A stretch of DNA of 64,000 bases. Source: Calliphora vicina. Lineage: Eukaryota > Arthropoda > Insecta > Diptera > Calliphoridae. Below are positions 32,061 to 43,225 of the stretch, piece after piece; within the stretch, counting starts at the first letter, position 1; each line of letters opens with the position of its first letter. The DNA is taken from assembly GCF_958450345.1 (NCBI RefSeq), contig NC_088781.1, forward strand, positions 70,505,240 through 70,569,239, given 5' to 3'. A model generated the notes under the pieces. That model saw only the letters and a program-made list of their open reading frames with translations. It was not told where the DNA came from and ran no database searches. Both the position numbers and the translations under genes were made by a program.

Positions 32061-33013
32061 TTGGGTTTACAACGTTTTGCATTATTCCCAAATTTGTCAT
32101 GGTACCAGCAAAGTTGTGGTTCGGAAGAACTTTGACCCGATTTAGAACGGCTACGAGATCTTGATCGGCTACGACGACCATTATTCTGATCCGATTGCAT
32201 TTTCATATTGTCAATCTTATCTGATAAAATTTTTATGGCTTGAGTAAGTTCGGCCATTGTTGGGTTGATAGCATTCACCGAAAGTTGTGTCTCACTATTT
32301 GTACTACTGTGTGTTATAGCACTGACCGTGTTGGTATTTGCTTCTAACATTTTATCTGCTGTTTTGGCCAGTTTGTTCAGATCGTCTTGTTCCCATATAC
32401 TTAAAAGTGGACGAATCGATTCTGGCATTTGGCCAATAAAAAGTGTACGGATTATTGCCTCATTTCCTTTACCAGGTGCAAGACGTTTCATATGCGCTAA
32501 AACTTCGGACGGTTTCATACCAACTGTTTCGCCACCTTGTAATAAACGGCGTAATTTGGATTCAGGTGACTCAGCAAATTTTGAGATCAGTCTCTCCCTT
32601 AAAACGTTAAATTTGTCGTTTGCAGGAGGATTGGTTATTAAATCCTCAACAGACAAAAGTACATCGTCCTCGAGACGAACAGAAACAAAATCAAATTTGT
32701 CATTATCGGATGTAACATCACACAAAGCAAACGATCTTTCCACTTGAGCAAACCATAAGTGTGGGTTATGCTTGCTGAATTTAGGAATGTGCACTTTTTG
32801 TATATTCGATCTCGCCGATTCATTCGTATGATCACGCTGCTCCCGCAATGAGTGTACTTCTCGTTGAAGTTCCCTCATTTGAGTAAGAATATTATCCATC
32901 TCAGACATTGCCAAATTTGTAGTATCAAAAAATTCGATGTCGTCACTGCCAAATGAACTTTTTTCGCTTGCCACAGTTTTCTTGCTTCTTAAATTGTATT
33001 CGTTTGAATCCAT
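32024..33013 (-). CDS. Gypsy-2 gag
   Basis: An intact 329-codon frame from ATG 33013. Capsid-like block (HNPHLWFAQVERSFAL near residue 80, RLLQGGETVGMKPSEVL, RTLFIGQMPESIRPLL) is followed by an Arg/Ser-rich segment and a short cysteine motif CWYHDKFGNNAKRCKPNC, typical of insect Gypsy gag rather than a canonical CCHC knuckle. It assembles the virus-like particle in the cytoplasm. The stop at 32024 overlaps pol by 37 nt. No stops inside, in contrast to pol. Confidence 0.93.
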   Translation of the reverse strand: MDSNEYNLRSKKTVASEKSSFGSDDIEFFDTTNLAMSEMDNILTQMRELQREVHSLREQRDHTNESARSNIQKVHIPKFSKHNPHLWFAQVERSFALCDVTSDNDKFDFVSVRLEDDVLLSVEDLITNPPANDKFNVLRERLISKFAESPESKLRRLLQGGETVGMKPSEVLAHMKRLAPGKGNEAIIRTLFIGQMPESIRPLLSIWEQDDLNKLAKTADKMLEANTNTVSAITHSSTNSETQLSVNAINPTMAELTQAIKILSDKIDNMKMQSDQNNGRRSRSRSRSRSKSGQSSSEPQLCWYHDKFGNNAKRCKPNCPRYNKGNSEN

Positions 33014-33176
33014 AAACAGGATTGTTCTTGCTCGTGCAAAATTTGTTGTTGTCGCATTGAAAAAACGTTAAGATTTCAAAAATGCTGCGACTGCGCTGCT
33101 TCCAGGAAAAAAAAATCCTATCAGAATCTCACAAATTCGTGGTTTGCCACAATTAAATGGAATACGGGGTCACCAA

Positions 33177-33414
33177 TATAGTTCTTGTGGAATAAAACAC
33201 GTTATTTTAACACAAACTATTTCTAAAACTAATTTTATTTAGATCAAACTTTAATGTAACAAACAATTATAAATTTACGTTGTGAGAAATGTTTTCTACA
33301 GCTGTAGCAGCAAAGACAACGCGAGGAATAATTTTCTGTTTTCTTCTACTTATATTTTCTGATGTGTTGCCAGACTCATCACCTTCACGAGCTGACAGTC
33401 TTGGTGCTGCCACA
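33177..33414 (-). repeat. Gypsy-2 5' LTR
   Basis: 238 bp with the same termini as the 3' LTR, flanked by TATT outside and by the primer-binding site inside. Presumably drives transcription leftward. Confidence 0.92.
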
Positions 33415-34401
33415 TATTCTCTAATGGCTTTTGCAGTTGAATATTTTTTCCGTTAAAGGATAAAAAATTTATGTGAAAATATTGTAAGGAACCCAAAAAT
33501 CAGCATTAAAAAAATTGGAGGGTAATATGGACCACTATATGAGGGTAATGTGGACTAGTATTTAATACATAAAATTCATGAACCAGCTAATCATGAATGA
33601 TTAAAAAATTTAATTTCAATATATTTTTATTAATACAAACTAAAAAGTCGCGTTCTTGGCTTAGATAGATTGCTTACAAAGTACATAGTTATTGTCGGGT
33701 AATATGGACCAGTAGTACATAATCAAGTAATTTAAGTGGTCCACATTACACGAACTTGGGTTACAGTGGTAAAAAGTTATTTTTACCTAATAATCTAAAT
33801 GTGCTTAAATTCTTACCAAATATATGCAAAACTACGTGTCCACTTTAACTATATAAAACAACCAAACATTAAATTCTACCAAGTAACTGTACCAAATTTT
33901 GTTTCTTACTTGAACCGAAAAAAATGTTGAGCAGGCGCATTAATTTCAATACAAGAATAAAAAGTCAACATATCAATAACTCATGAAAGCAAATGTGCAA
34001 TTGTCGTTTCAAACAAATTGTAAAATGTACGACAAATCAGTTTTATCATACCTTCAATAGTTTCTGAAAAAAGACACTGGTCCACATTAGACGCATAGTC
34101 CACAATACCCGAAGTTACTCTACCTATGTATATTAGGCATATAACTAATTTTGGCGAAATTTTTGGCATAACACCACATGATGGCCAACGTTGTATAAGT
34201 AGTGAAAATCATTTTTTTAGGTCATTTGGAATCAAAAACATTACGCACCAACACCGATTTCTAAAATAAACCAAATTTTGTTTTCTCTGAAAAATTATAT
34301 AAATAATTTAATTTTTTTTTGCAAGTGTGAGGGATACTTCACTTATTTAAAAATTATCTTTTGAAGTATGTCCGCAGTTGTTATTAAAATAAAATATATT
34401 T

Positions 34402-34654
34402 GGGGGATTTAAACGGTGTGCTATTAGGTCGTATTGTCATGATGTCGTAAAATATTTTTTTAGTTTAATGAAATTGTTGTTGTGCTGCAAACAAAAAAAG
34501 TGTTATTTAATGACAAAACAATAAACATAGCTCAAAAAGTCTTATTAGTTTATAACTTTTTTGTTTGAAACACAACAAAAATTTTATTAAACTAAAAAAA
34601 TATTTTACGACATTATGACAATACGACCTAATAGCACACCGTTTGAATCCCCCA
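34402..34654. mobile_element. Short foldback element
   Basis: Two nearly perfect inverted arms of about 70 bp: GGGGGATTTAAACGGTGTGC... at the left and ...GCACACCGTTTGAATCCCCC at the right, around a 110-bp loop. No coding sequence; target duplication not clear. Confidence 0.7.
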
Positions 34655-34814
34655 ATTGTATTTCAAAATAATTGAAAATATTTAATGAAAACCTTTATTG
34701 CGTTTGGTGCGTGAACTTGTGGTTTTTTATATTTGTTAATGCTCTATTTGACTATGCTATGCCAATTTGCATATTTGCAAAAAATTTCAATAATTATATC
34801 CCTAATGTATATGT

Positions 34815-35075
34815 ATATGTAAATCAGCGAGTAAAGAAATACAAATAAAAGAAAATTTAGAACAAAAAGAAGAACATTCAAATAACCAACGAGAAAATAA
34901 AATCAGCGAGTAAAGAAATACAAATAAAAGAAAATTTAGAACTAAAAGAAGAACAATTAAAATAACCAACGAGAAAATAAAATCAGCGAGTAAAGAAATA
35001 TAAATAAAAGAATATTTAGAACAAAAAGAAGAACAATTTAAATAACCAGCGAAAAAAATCGGCGAGTAAAGAAAT
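34815..35075. repeat. 80-bp tandem repeat, about 3.2 copies
   Basis: AATCAGCGAGTAAAGAAAT begins at about 34821, 34901 and 34981, with a shorter fourth unit at 35057. The complementary strand gives a Phe/Leu/Ile-rich open frame that is a by-product of A-rich repeats. Confidence 0.85.
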
Positions 35076-35926
35076 GCAACTAAAATAAAATGAAGAACAA
35101 TAATAAGTAAAATTAAAAAATCCAACGAATTAATAATACAAAATTCAAACCAGTGAATAAAATATAAACTAAAGAAGATCAACCAAAGAACAAATAAAAG
35201 AAACACCCACACAAACACATTCCGATAAAATCTCAATAAACCATACTGCAATTCAATAAGAAGAACTAAGCCATCCCAAGAAAAATTAGAAAACATCTAC
35301 AGCTTGACATGCAACCAACAAATATCCTTAATCATCTCCACTAATAATAAAGGAAACCAGCTAAAGCATCTCCATCTAACCAGGCAACCCACAAATAGTC
35401 TCGATAAGATTCACAAAGAAAAATAGAAAGATTTTTTTTTGTATAACCAACACTCAGGGGATACCCCTATACAGGCTTGGGGGGTAATGATTACATTGTG
35501 TAATATATTACAGGTATAATTACCATTACTTTGTAATTGTAATTGGATTTTTGCAATTACAATTACTTGTAATGTGTAATTGAGCAATAGCACATTACAA
35601 TTACATGTAATTTTAATTGAATTTTTCAATTACAATTACAAGTAATTGTAATTGCAAAACTTTACATTACAATTACATGTAATTGTAATTGAAAAATATC
35701 AATTACAATTACAAAATTAAGAAAAAGTAATAGTAATATGACTAAAAATACGTAATGATTACTTTCAAAGTATTTATTATTAAAAACATATAAAATTACA
35801 GAAGTTATCAATTAATTATTAATATAGTGCGCGGTAGAATGCCGACTAGTATATTATAATAACATTAGAAAATATCCATTAATAAAAATTTAATTTCAAT
35901 TTGAAAAATTTGTACATATCTTTGTC

Positions 35927-36182
35927 CCGGTCCACACTGTGAAACATTTGCTGCAAAACATTTTGAAATTCTCCTTTGAAACTGCATTCGTGTCCACACA
36001 GTGAAGTTTTTTCTTTTCAGTTTTTGACATTTCTGTACAGAACGAATATGAACGAATAAATGTGGATGACATACTCAACAAAAACTTCATGTACATGAAA
36101 CAGAGTACCCTTTTCCATTCCTCTTTCCCCTTTCATCAACAAACTCAAATGTTTTGCAGCAAATGTTTCATAGTATGGATGG
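35927..36182. mobile_element. Foldback MITE nested in the 35472-37745 element
   Basis: GTCCACACTGTGAAACATTT at the left pairs with AAATGTTTCATAGTATGGAT at the right, and the pairing continues through GCTGCAAAACATTT. About 255 bp, non-coding. Confidence 0.55.
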
Positions 36183-36949
36183 GGACTTTGCAAAAACTCT
36201 ATAAAAAGCATTTTTTGACAAATTTTTCAAAAAGAGGGGATTGTCTATTTTTCAAAAATATGTATAACTTTTGACAATTAAAAAATTCATGGAATACTTT
36301 TTTGAAAAATATGACAAAAAAAATTTTGTAAAGATACAAATTTTTCAAATTGAAATTAAATTTTTATTTATGAATTTTTTCTAATGAAATTTTACAGTTA
36401 CATAGAATTTTCTATTTGAAATGCAAATGCAAAAGTAAAAAAAAAATTAAATTTTTTATCAGTAATCTCGCAATTCTCAAAACAGTTTTGAAAAATAAAA
36501 AATGGGATTTTTTAGTTTGTTTTACTATAATATCCACACCAAGAGTGGGGTTATCGGAACCCCTTACAAAGTAATTAAGAACATATTTGGTCATCTAAAA
36601 TCTGTTTCTATATTTTGATATCGACTATGAATTAAGAGAAATGTTCCCCTAAAGTTGAATTTTACATAAAAAATATGCGTTTTTTGGATTTTCAAAAAAT
36701 ATAAACTTCTTATACATCTTCTTAGACATTTGTTAGATAATTTAGAAAGAAGAAAAGTACTTTTTTTGAAAAAAATAGCGAAAAATCGTCTTTTTTAAAA
36801 TTTTTAAATTAGAGTCGGTCATGATTTTAAACAATTCTTTTTCTGTTTGACATATACATTTGTTGTTAGTCTAATAATATAAAAATGGAGAAAATAGGAA
36901 AATATTTGGACCCTATTTTCAAAAAACTGGAGTAGGGTAAGTAAAAATT

Positions 36950-37186
36950 TTGAAAATTTAATTTACAAATGCGAATATCTCTTATAGTTTAGAATAGCTA
37001 CGACCAAACGAAGAAATAGCATCGTTTTAAAAATGCAACATACCCTTTTGGGAACCCCTGTCCTATTTTGGGAACCCCTGGCTGCGCACCTTGTGGGCCC
37101 ATGATGTCCAAATTCAAAACTTAAACTAAACAATACTTCCTCTTTGCGCATGTCCCTCTATTTTTTTTCTATTCAACTGTATGACG
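36950..37186. mobile_element. Diverged relative of the Transib-like MITE
   Basis: Sequence from GGGAACCCCTGGC through TTGTGGGCCCATGA to AATACTTCCTCTTTGCGCATG parallels the right arm of the 2904-3221 MITE (GGGGACCCTTGAC, GGTGGGCTCATGA, CACTTCCCCTTTGGGCATG). The right end CAACTGTATGACG recalls CCACTGTGCGACG. The left end is not identifiable. Confidence 0.4.
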
Positions 37187-37775
37187 TATAAACTCGAAAC
37201 TCCTATCCCACTAAATTAGGACATTTACTTCTCAAAACTAACATAACGACCATGTTTGAAATATGATATACGAGTATTGAGCAAACGAGCGGTTATCACC
37301 AAAAATATATAGGGAAACATCATAAAACAAGTCATGTTTTATTTTTAGGAGGGTAATGAATTCACTTTTTACTGTGAGTCGCTTTAATTTTTTTTAACTT
37401 TTTATGTAAAATAATTCATATTAAAATTTAGAAATGTAATTGAATTTAAAGTAATTAAATTACTTTTTCTTAAATTATATATCCTTTTTCTATCAATTAC
37501 AATTACTGGTAATTGTAATTGCCATTTTTCAATTACAATTACTGTTAATTGTAATTGAATATTTCAAATTACAAGTACATATAATTGTAATTGAAAAATG
37601 GCAATTACAATTACCAGTAATTGTAATTGTAATCATAACTCTTCAATTACAATTACATGTAATTTTAATTGTAATTTAAAATTATCAATTGCAATTACAT
37701 CTGAAGTAATTTAATGGAAAATGTAATTGGCATCCCCCAAGCCTGACCCTATGTATGCAGTGCATTGTGTTGATG

Positions 37776-38496
37776 TTAGGAAATAAAGTTGTGAGAAGGA
37801 GGAAAAAGGGAGTAGTGTTTGTTGACGTTTGACTTGAATTGATAAATATTATATTCCGCCGGAAATACGTTGGCAGGTAGTAGATTCCACATACGTATGG
37901 TTCGACCCAAAAAATAGTTTTCCCTATAATGTGTCGTGCGGTCGGTACTCAAATTAATAGCAAATGGGTGCGAACTGTGTGTGTTCCGAATGAAAGTACG
38001 CGTATTAGGTATGAGATTACTTATGTGTACTGAACAACACCCGTGATAATATCTGTAAAATAAGGATAAGCTGCCCACATTCCGACGATGTTCTAAAGTA
38101 TCGATAAACCGGGTAACATTTTCATCACCTATAAGATCCACCGCACTTCTTTGAACCCGTTACAGCAGCTCTAGACTTGACCTTGTAGCTCCGGCCTATA
38201 TGTGGGAATTATATTCCATTTTTGGACGAATGAAGCTTGTGTATATACGAAGAAGGTCGGAAGGGGAGAAATATGTCCGACACCGTCTCAAGAAACCCAA
38301 GCACATAAATGTTTCCTTCGCAGCATCGATTATATGACGATTCCAACGGACGTTACACTCTATTCTCGTACCTAGAATCAAAAGGTTATCTGAAACAACA
38401 ACAGTTGTGTTACCCATACGAAGAATTGATTCTGGTGAAATCTCAAGACATTTATGTGTCAAATACCATCTATTACGAACACGAAGTAAACTAGAA
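37776..38496 (-). pseudogene. LINE reverse transcriptase C-terminal remnant
   Basis: One continuous minus-strand frame, broken only by two in-frame stops near 38190 and 38160, reads the post-catalytic part of a LINE RT: RNRWYLTHKCLEI, then a 'LGTRIECNVRWNRHI' box, a 'FSPSDLLRIYTSFIRPKMEYNSHI' box, then 'LEHRRNVGSLSLFYRYYHG', and finally 'RTTHYRENYFLGRTIRMWNLLPANVFP'. This block is common at the C-terminus of insect LINE polyproteins. It differs from the LINE-A/B family. Its right end is the insertion point of LINE-B at 38497. Confidence 0.75.
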
Positions 38497-39084
38497 TTTT
38501 TTTTTTTTTTCATATTTTATTTATTGTTTCTTTACAAATAATGTGAACTATCAATAATTTGTTCAAATCTTAAATCTAAATATTAATTTTTATTTACGTC
38601 CCACCACAGTTGGACGAAAAATTATGTTTAATTTATAGATCCTATCATCAGAGCAGGTCTGTTGGATTCCTTCTTCTTAGTCGGATGTAGCCATTACTTC
38701 TCATTAATGTTCGTGCAAGTGGGTTTGGGTGAACTTCTAACTTTTTCAAATATGACTCCGCTTGTTTTTTTATTTAATTTTTCACCAGGGAGACACCTAG
38801 GTCCTTATGAATGTTAATATTTCTCACATACCAAGGCGCTGCTGTTATCATTCGTAATATTTTATTTTGGAATCTTTGAATTTTTTCAATATTAGATGCT
38901 GAGGACGTGCCCCATAATTGAATTCCATAGCACCATATGGGTTTTACTATTGAGCTGTACAACAAAAAACTCAATCTCGAGTTTTTACCAATTAGCCAGT
39001 AAATTTGTAGTAATTTCAACTTCATTTGAGTCAATTTCGTATCTATATGCTTTTTCCAGGTAAGACATAGAAGCCGTAGTTTTA

Positions 39085-39350
39085 AGGTGAATCACCCTTA
39101 TTCTACTTGGCGTCGTCGACGTCGTCGACATCGTCGTCAATATTGAGTCAAAAAATGGTATGTGTTTCTCCGAAATCGATAACAATTGATAACTTTTGAC
39201 AGAATTTTATACTTTTATAAGTCGGGTTAAAGTACAAAACGCTGTCAAAAGTTACCAATTGTTATCGATATCGGCGTAATATATATCATTTTTTGACTCA
39301 ATATTGACGACGATGTCGACGACGCCAAGTAGAATAAGGGTGAATCACCC
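39085..39350. mobile_element. Foldback MITE with TA target duplication
   Basis: Ends AGGTGAATCACCCTTATTCT and AGAATAAGGGTGAATCACCC form arms of about 75 bp that continue through CTTGGCGTCGTCGACG and CAATATTGAGTCAAAAAATG. TA flanks both sides. The inner part carries an inverted pair of CTGTCAAAAGTTA / TTGTTATCGAT sequence, also found at 52855-52900. Confidence 0.7.
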
Positions 39351-39384
39351 TATATATATTTTTTTATTGATGAGTTATTATAAG

Positions 39385-39940
39385 CACATAAAAACACAGC
39401 ATTTTAGAAAACTTTGCTGTAACTTTGGAATGGAAAGCGATAAATTATTGAATAAAATTGGAAATTAAAGCATACTTAATATGCTATTAAAAAATTCAAA
39501 ATATAAATTTATTGTATGTATTTATATTAGTATAAATTTAATTTAAAATCCAATTTTTGTTTTACACAAAATTGTATAAATGTACAAATTTTTTTAAAAA
39601 AGTCACAAAAGAATATTATAATTTTTTCGTAATGAATAATCATAAATACATAAAAACACAGCATTTAAAATAAAAAAAAATTTAACCCGTTAAGCGCATT
39701 ATTGTTTTTTGGAAAAAAAGACCTTAGTTCACAATTTATGCTGTAACTTTGGAATGGAAAGCGATAAATTAATGAATTAAATTGGAAATAAAAGCATACT
39801 TAATATGCTATTAAAAAGTTCAAAACATAAATTTATTATATGTATTTACATTAGCATAAATTTAATTTAAAATCTAATTTTTGTTTTTCACAAAATTTTA
39901 TAAATGTACAAATTTTTTTAAAAAAAAGCCACAAAAGACA
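39385..39940. repeat. Two-copy tandem repeat, period about 324 bp
   Basis: GCTGTAACTTTGGAATGGAA starts at about 39416 and again at 39740, with the following 220 bp closely matching. The start of a third unit (AATCATAAATACATAAAAAC) follows the TIR element at 40501. AT-rich and non-coding. Confidence 0.75.
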
Positions 39941-39941
39941 A

Positions 39942-40500
39942 TGGACCATAACCATTATCAGAAATAAAGTATATTTTAATAGAAATAAAGTCGTCTTTAC
40001 TTAAGAGTGGACTTTCGGTCTACCATAGACAAGTTAGAGTATATTTTTGACGTTAAAGTCGACTGTAAATATAAAACAAGCTGAAGCTGTTATTAACTCA
40101 TTTAACAACAGCATCAGTGTTCTTCGCCATGTAAAAAAGTAAAAAAAAATTAAGGTACAAGAAAATTAGTACCAAAATATTCTAAATTTGATATTAATCT
40201 TATCTTTTCCATTTTTCCACCACAAAAAACTTTTCTTTAGTTGTCCCGGTTACTTTTATTGTTTACCTTTTTTGGTTTTTGTTTTAATTTTCTATGTCAG
40301 CTGTTCAGCGGTGCCACTTGTCTGTATTTCGTTGTATATTGTATGAAAACATTTTCTACATTTGAGGTGACACCCAGTTAAAGTCGGTTCAATTTAAAAC
40401 ATACATTAATTTTGACTAAAGTTGGGAAATAATATAAAGTGGGTTTTTAATTTAAAGTTGTTTTTAAAAAGAACCGACTTTAGTGTTTGATTATGGGCCA
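39942..40500. mobile_element. TIR element within the tandem repeat
   Basis: Ends TGGACCATAACCA and TGATTATGGGCCA are inverted copies with two mismatches. It interrupts the tandem unit at a point where the uninterrupted copy reads CACAAAAGAATATTATAA. Contains repeated AAAGTCG/CGACTTT motifs. No transposase. Confidence 0.5.
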
Positions 40501-43225
40501 ATATTATAAATTTTTGTAATGAACAATCATAAATACATAAAAACACAACTTTAATAAAAAATGTAAGAAAAAAAATGTTTTAACCTATTTTGTATCAGAA
40601 TATGTTTTTTAGCAAGGGGAGTTCTTTCACTATAACTTAAATAAGTAAAAACCTTAATAAACCCGCACGATTTTTTTCTGTATATAGAAGCTGAAAGTTC
40701 ATATTTATTTAATGGAATTTACCCGATCTCGCCCTGATTTTTTTAAAACTCAATCTATATATCGAAAAACCCCAATAATGGAGAACTTTAAAAAAAATCT
40801 TAAAAAATATTTTCAAAACATTTATCTAAACAAAAATTATTTATTTATGTTCTCAAATACCTGAAGTTGATGGTTCCATTTTAATATTTCTACTTTTAAC
40901 AGATTTAACAAAAAATATAAGCTCTCGAAATATCACAATTTTCAATTTTAACCACAGCACGAAAAATTTGTAAAAATTATTTGACTTTGACCGCTCACTG
41001 CCAATAAAGTAAGTTAGTCACAACTGTAATTTTAGCAGTTTGTGATGTATTATTTAATGCACTTTAAGCCAATACCAAACATGACTAAAACAGATAAAGT
41101 TCAGCTTTTGAATTAATCGCCACTTTTGGTACATTTCAACCCTCTGTGCGTCGGTCTAGATGCAGACCTAGATATTTAACTTCAGTTTGTTGAGGTATTA
41201 TATGATTATTTATTAGGATTAGAAGGCACGATTCTCTACGCAATGTGAAAGTGAGATGTATACATTTTCGCTCGATTACTTTTATTCTCCATTGTGTTAA
41301 CCACCTTTCTATGTCGAGTATATGGTCTTGTAAAAGTACAGATGCTTCTTGGGGGTTTTCATGAATGGCTAGTATAGCTGTGTCATCAGCAAAAGTTGAT
41401 ATGTGGGTTCGACTGTTTGTAGGCATATCACAAGTATATAGCAAATATAGGAAGGGACCCAGTATACTTCCTTGGGGTATGCCTGCTTCAATAGGCTGTG
41501 GTGAACTTATGAAGTCTCCCTCTTTAAGAACGAACTTTCGATGACTTAAATAACTTTCTAGAAGCTTGTGTGTGTTCACTGGTAAATATTGTTTTATTTT
41601 TATCGATAATCCTTCATGCCATACTTTGTCGAAGGCTTGCGAAACGTCGATGAAGAGTGCAGAACAATATTTTTTTTCTTCAAATGTCTTGGATATGATT
41701 TCTACCAACCTGTGAGTTTGTTCTATGGTGTTATGTTTTTCTCGAAATCCGAATTGATGAGTTGGAATACAATCAAAATGATTCACTATCGGCTTTAACT
41801 TGTGCATTAACAGTTTTTCGAATAGCTTTGATATATTTGACAATAGGCTAATGGGTCTATATGATTCTACTTTACTGTGATCTTTTCCCGGCTTAGGTAT
41901 CATTGTAACTAAAGAAACCTTCCATTCTGGTGGATAATATTCAAGGCGTAATATAGCAATAAAAATAAATAGGATTAAGCATCTTGTTACTGATTTTATC
42001 AATACCAGGTGATTTTTTGGAGTTTAAATCAACAATAGCCTTGACAATCTCTGAAATCTCAAAACGAAGTGGTTCAGCTGCAGTAATATGGGGTAAAGTA
42101 GGTGGTAACTCTATTATGTCGTTTGACTCGTTTGGAGAAAATACATTCTTTAGATGACTAACAAACAGGTTTCCTTTTTCAGTATCGTTTCTCGCCCAGC
42201 CTCCACTAGAATTACGTAGAGGAGGTCTGCTCATAACAGGTCTTTTTAATTTTTTTGTAGCTCGCCATAGAGAGTAATTTGAGTACTGGGTGGCGAACTC
42301 TTCTTTTTTCAGCTAATAACTGTTCAATGTCTGCAGAATAGAGTCTATTGTATCTTATTTGTTGGGTTATTTGAGTGGCGTGTTCAACAGCAAGTTTTAA
42401 GTTTTGTTCAAAATTTTTGAGTGAGATATCGATATCTTCTAGTGTTCTTAGCGATATATTTTCTGTACTGCGTGTGCTAATATATTTTCTATATTTCAAC
42501 CAATTTATTTTCGTGCTTGATATTGCAGAGGGACCAGTCGGGGATACTATTTCTAGGGGGTTCAATAGAGTAACGAAGGTGGGTGAGTGATCCGAGGATA
42601 ATTCTAATGAAGATTTAACCTGCATTAGTTCCATTGGTAAATTTTTTGTAACAGCAAAATCAATGACGTTGGGTATTTTGCTTGGGTCAGTAGGCCAATA
42701 TGTTGGTTCTCCGCTCGACAGCACATTCAAATTCAATTTAGAAATTGTATAAAACAAAGCGCGACCTTTCGGGGTTACAAGTCTTGATCCCCAGTGAGTA
42801 TGCTTAGCATTATAATCGCCAGCTGCCAGGAATCGGGGTCCTAGTGATTCGTAAAAATGTTCATATTTGTTTTCAGTAATGGATAACCTTGGAGGTGAAT
42901 ATATCGACGAAATTAATAGGTTTCTGTAGCAATCATCCAAACAGATTGTCGTAGCTTGAAGATAATCTTCACACATATCACACATTGAATGTTGTTTGAT
43001 ACGGGTTTTAATTAAAATTCCAGAGCCTCCACATGCTCTATCTCTTGGATCATTTGTGCCATAAAAAACATATCAATTTATCTTAAATAAACTTCTAGAC
43101 GTCAAATGGGTTTCCCAAACTAACATTATATCAACTTCATGACTTTTTAGAAAATACTCGAGTTCGTTTTTATGTTGGCGAATGCCGTTAGCGTTCCAAA
43201 AACATATTCTTAGGCAGTTCATGGT

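Larger units (their letters stand above)
28665..33414 (-). mobile_element. Gypsy-superfamily LTR element 2
   Basis: Complete architecture on the minus strand: 5' LTR 33414-33177, primer-binding site TGGTGACCCCGTATTCC one base after the LTR, gag, pol, 3' LTR 28881-28665. TATT flanks both outer ends (28661-28664, 33415-33418). LTRs match closely outside a few indels, so it is much younger than Gypsy-1. At least two frameshifts in pol make this copy defective as it stands. Confidence 0.92.
28557..34122. mobile_element. TIR DNA element hosting Gypsy-2
   Basis: Left end TAGAGTAACTTCGGGTAATG and right end (complement) TAGAGTAACTTCGGGTATTG are inverted repeats continuing to GTGGACTA. TATGTA occurs just outside both ends (28550-28555, 34125-34130). 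Excluding Gypsy-2, the element would be about 0.8 kb. It carries repeated GGGTAATRTGGACYA motifs at 33517-33750 and 34077-34112. No transposase. Confidence 0.65.
35472..37745. mobile_element. hAT-like element with palindromic subterminal arrays
   Basis: Inverted ends CAGGCTTGGGGG and CCCCCAAGCCTG are flanked by CCCCTATA (35464-35471) and ACCCTATG (37746-37753), matching at 6 of 8 positions. Just inside each end lies an array of palindromic AATTACAATTACATGTAATT units (about 35480-35770 and 37490-37730). The middle is non-coding and carries two smaller inverted-repeat insertions. No transposase frame is recognised. Confidence 0.65.
39065..41148. mobile_element. 2.1-kb insertion inside LINE-B ORF2, composite
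   Basis: The LINE reading frame stops at 41149 and resumes at 39064, so everything between is inserted. It contains the foldback at 39085-39350, a two-copy ~324-bp tandem repeat (39385-39940), a TIR element at 39942-40500 and AT-rich filler. Outer ends (CATAGAAGCC... and ...CCCTCTGTG) are only weakly inverted and no target duplication is visible, so the identity of the outermost element is open. Confidence 0.55.
38774..43222 (-). pseudogene. LINE-B ORF2: endonuclease and reverse transcriptase
   Basis: Starts at ATG 43222, overlapping the ORF1 stop as ATGA. Endonuclease motifs SSIYSPPR and AGDYNAKHTHWGS are visible, as are RT motifs SPGIDKISNKML, HQFGFREKHNTIEQTH, LFIDVSQAFDKVWH, GIPQGSILGPF and the catalytic FADD. 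A stop near 43070 and frameshifts near 42290 and 41965 inactivate it. The frame leaves the element at HLDRR (about 41150) and resumes at about 39060 with TWKKHI, ending with SSIVKPIWCYGIQLW and NKILRMITAAPWYV. Confidence 0.85.

Noticed and set aside
34802..35296. 164-codon hydrophobic frame (Phe/Leu/Ile-rich) on the minus strand
   Set aside because: It is the complement of an A-rich 80-bp tandem repeat; apparent membrane segments are due to T-rich codons.
35480..35770. CRISPR-like array from the regularly spaced AATTACAATTAC units
   Set aside because: Units are palindromic and contiguous, with no unique spacers, in a eukaryotic TE context with no cas genes.
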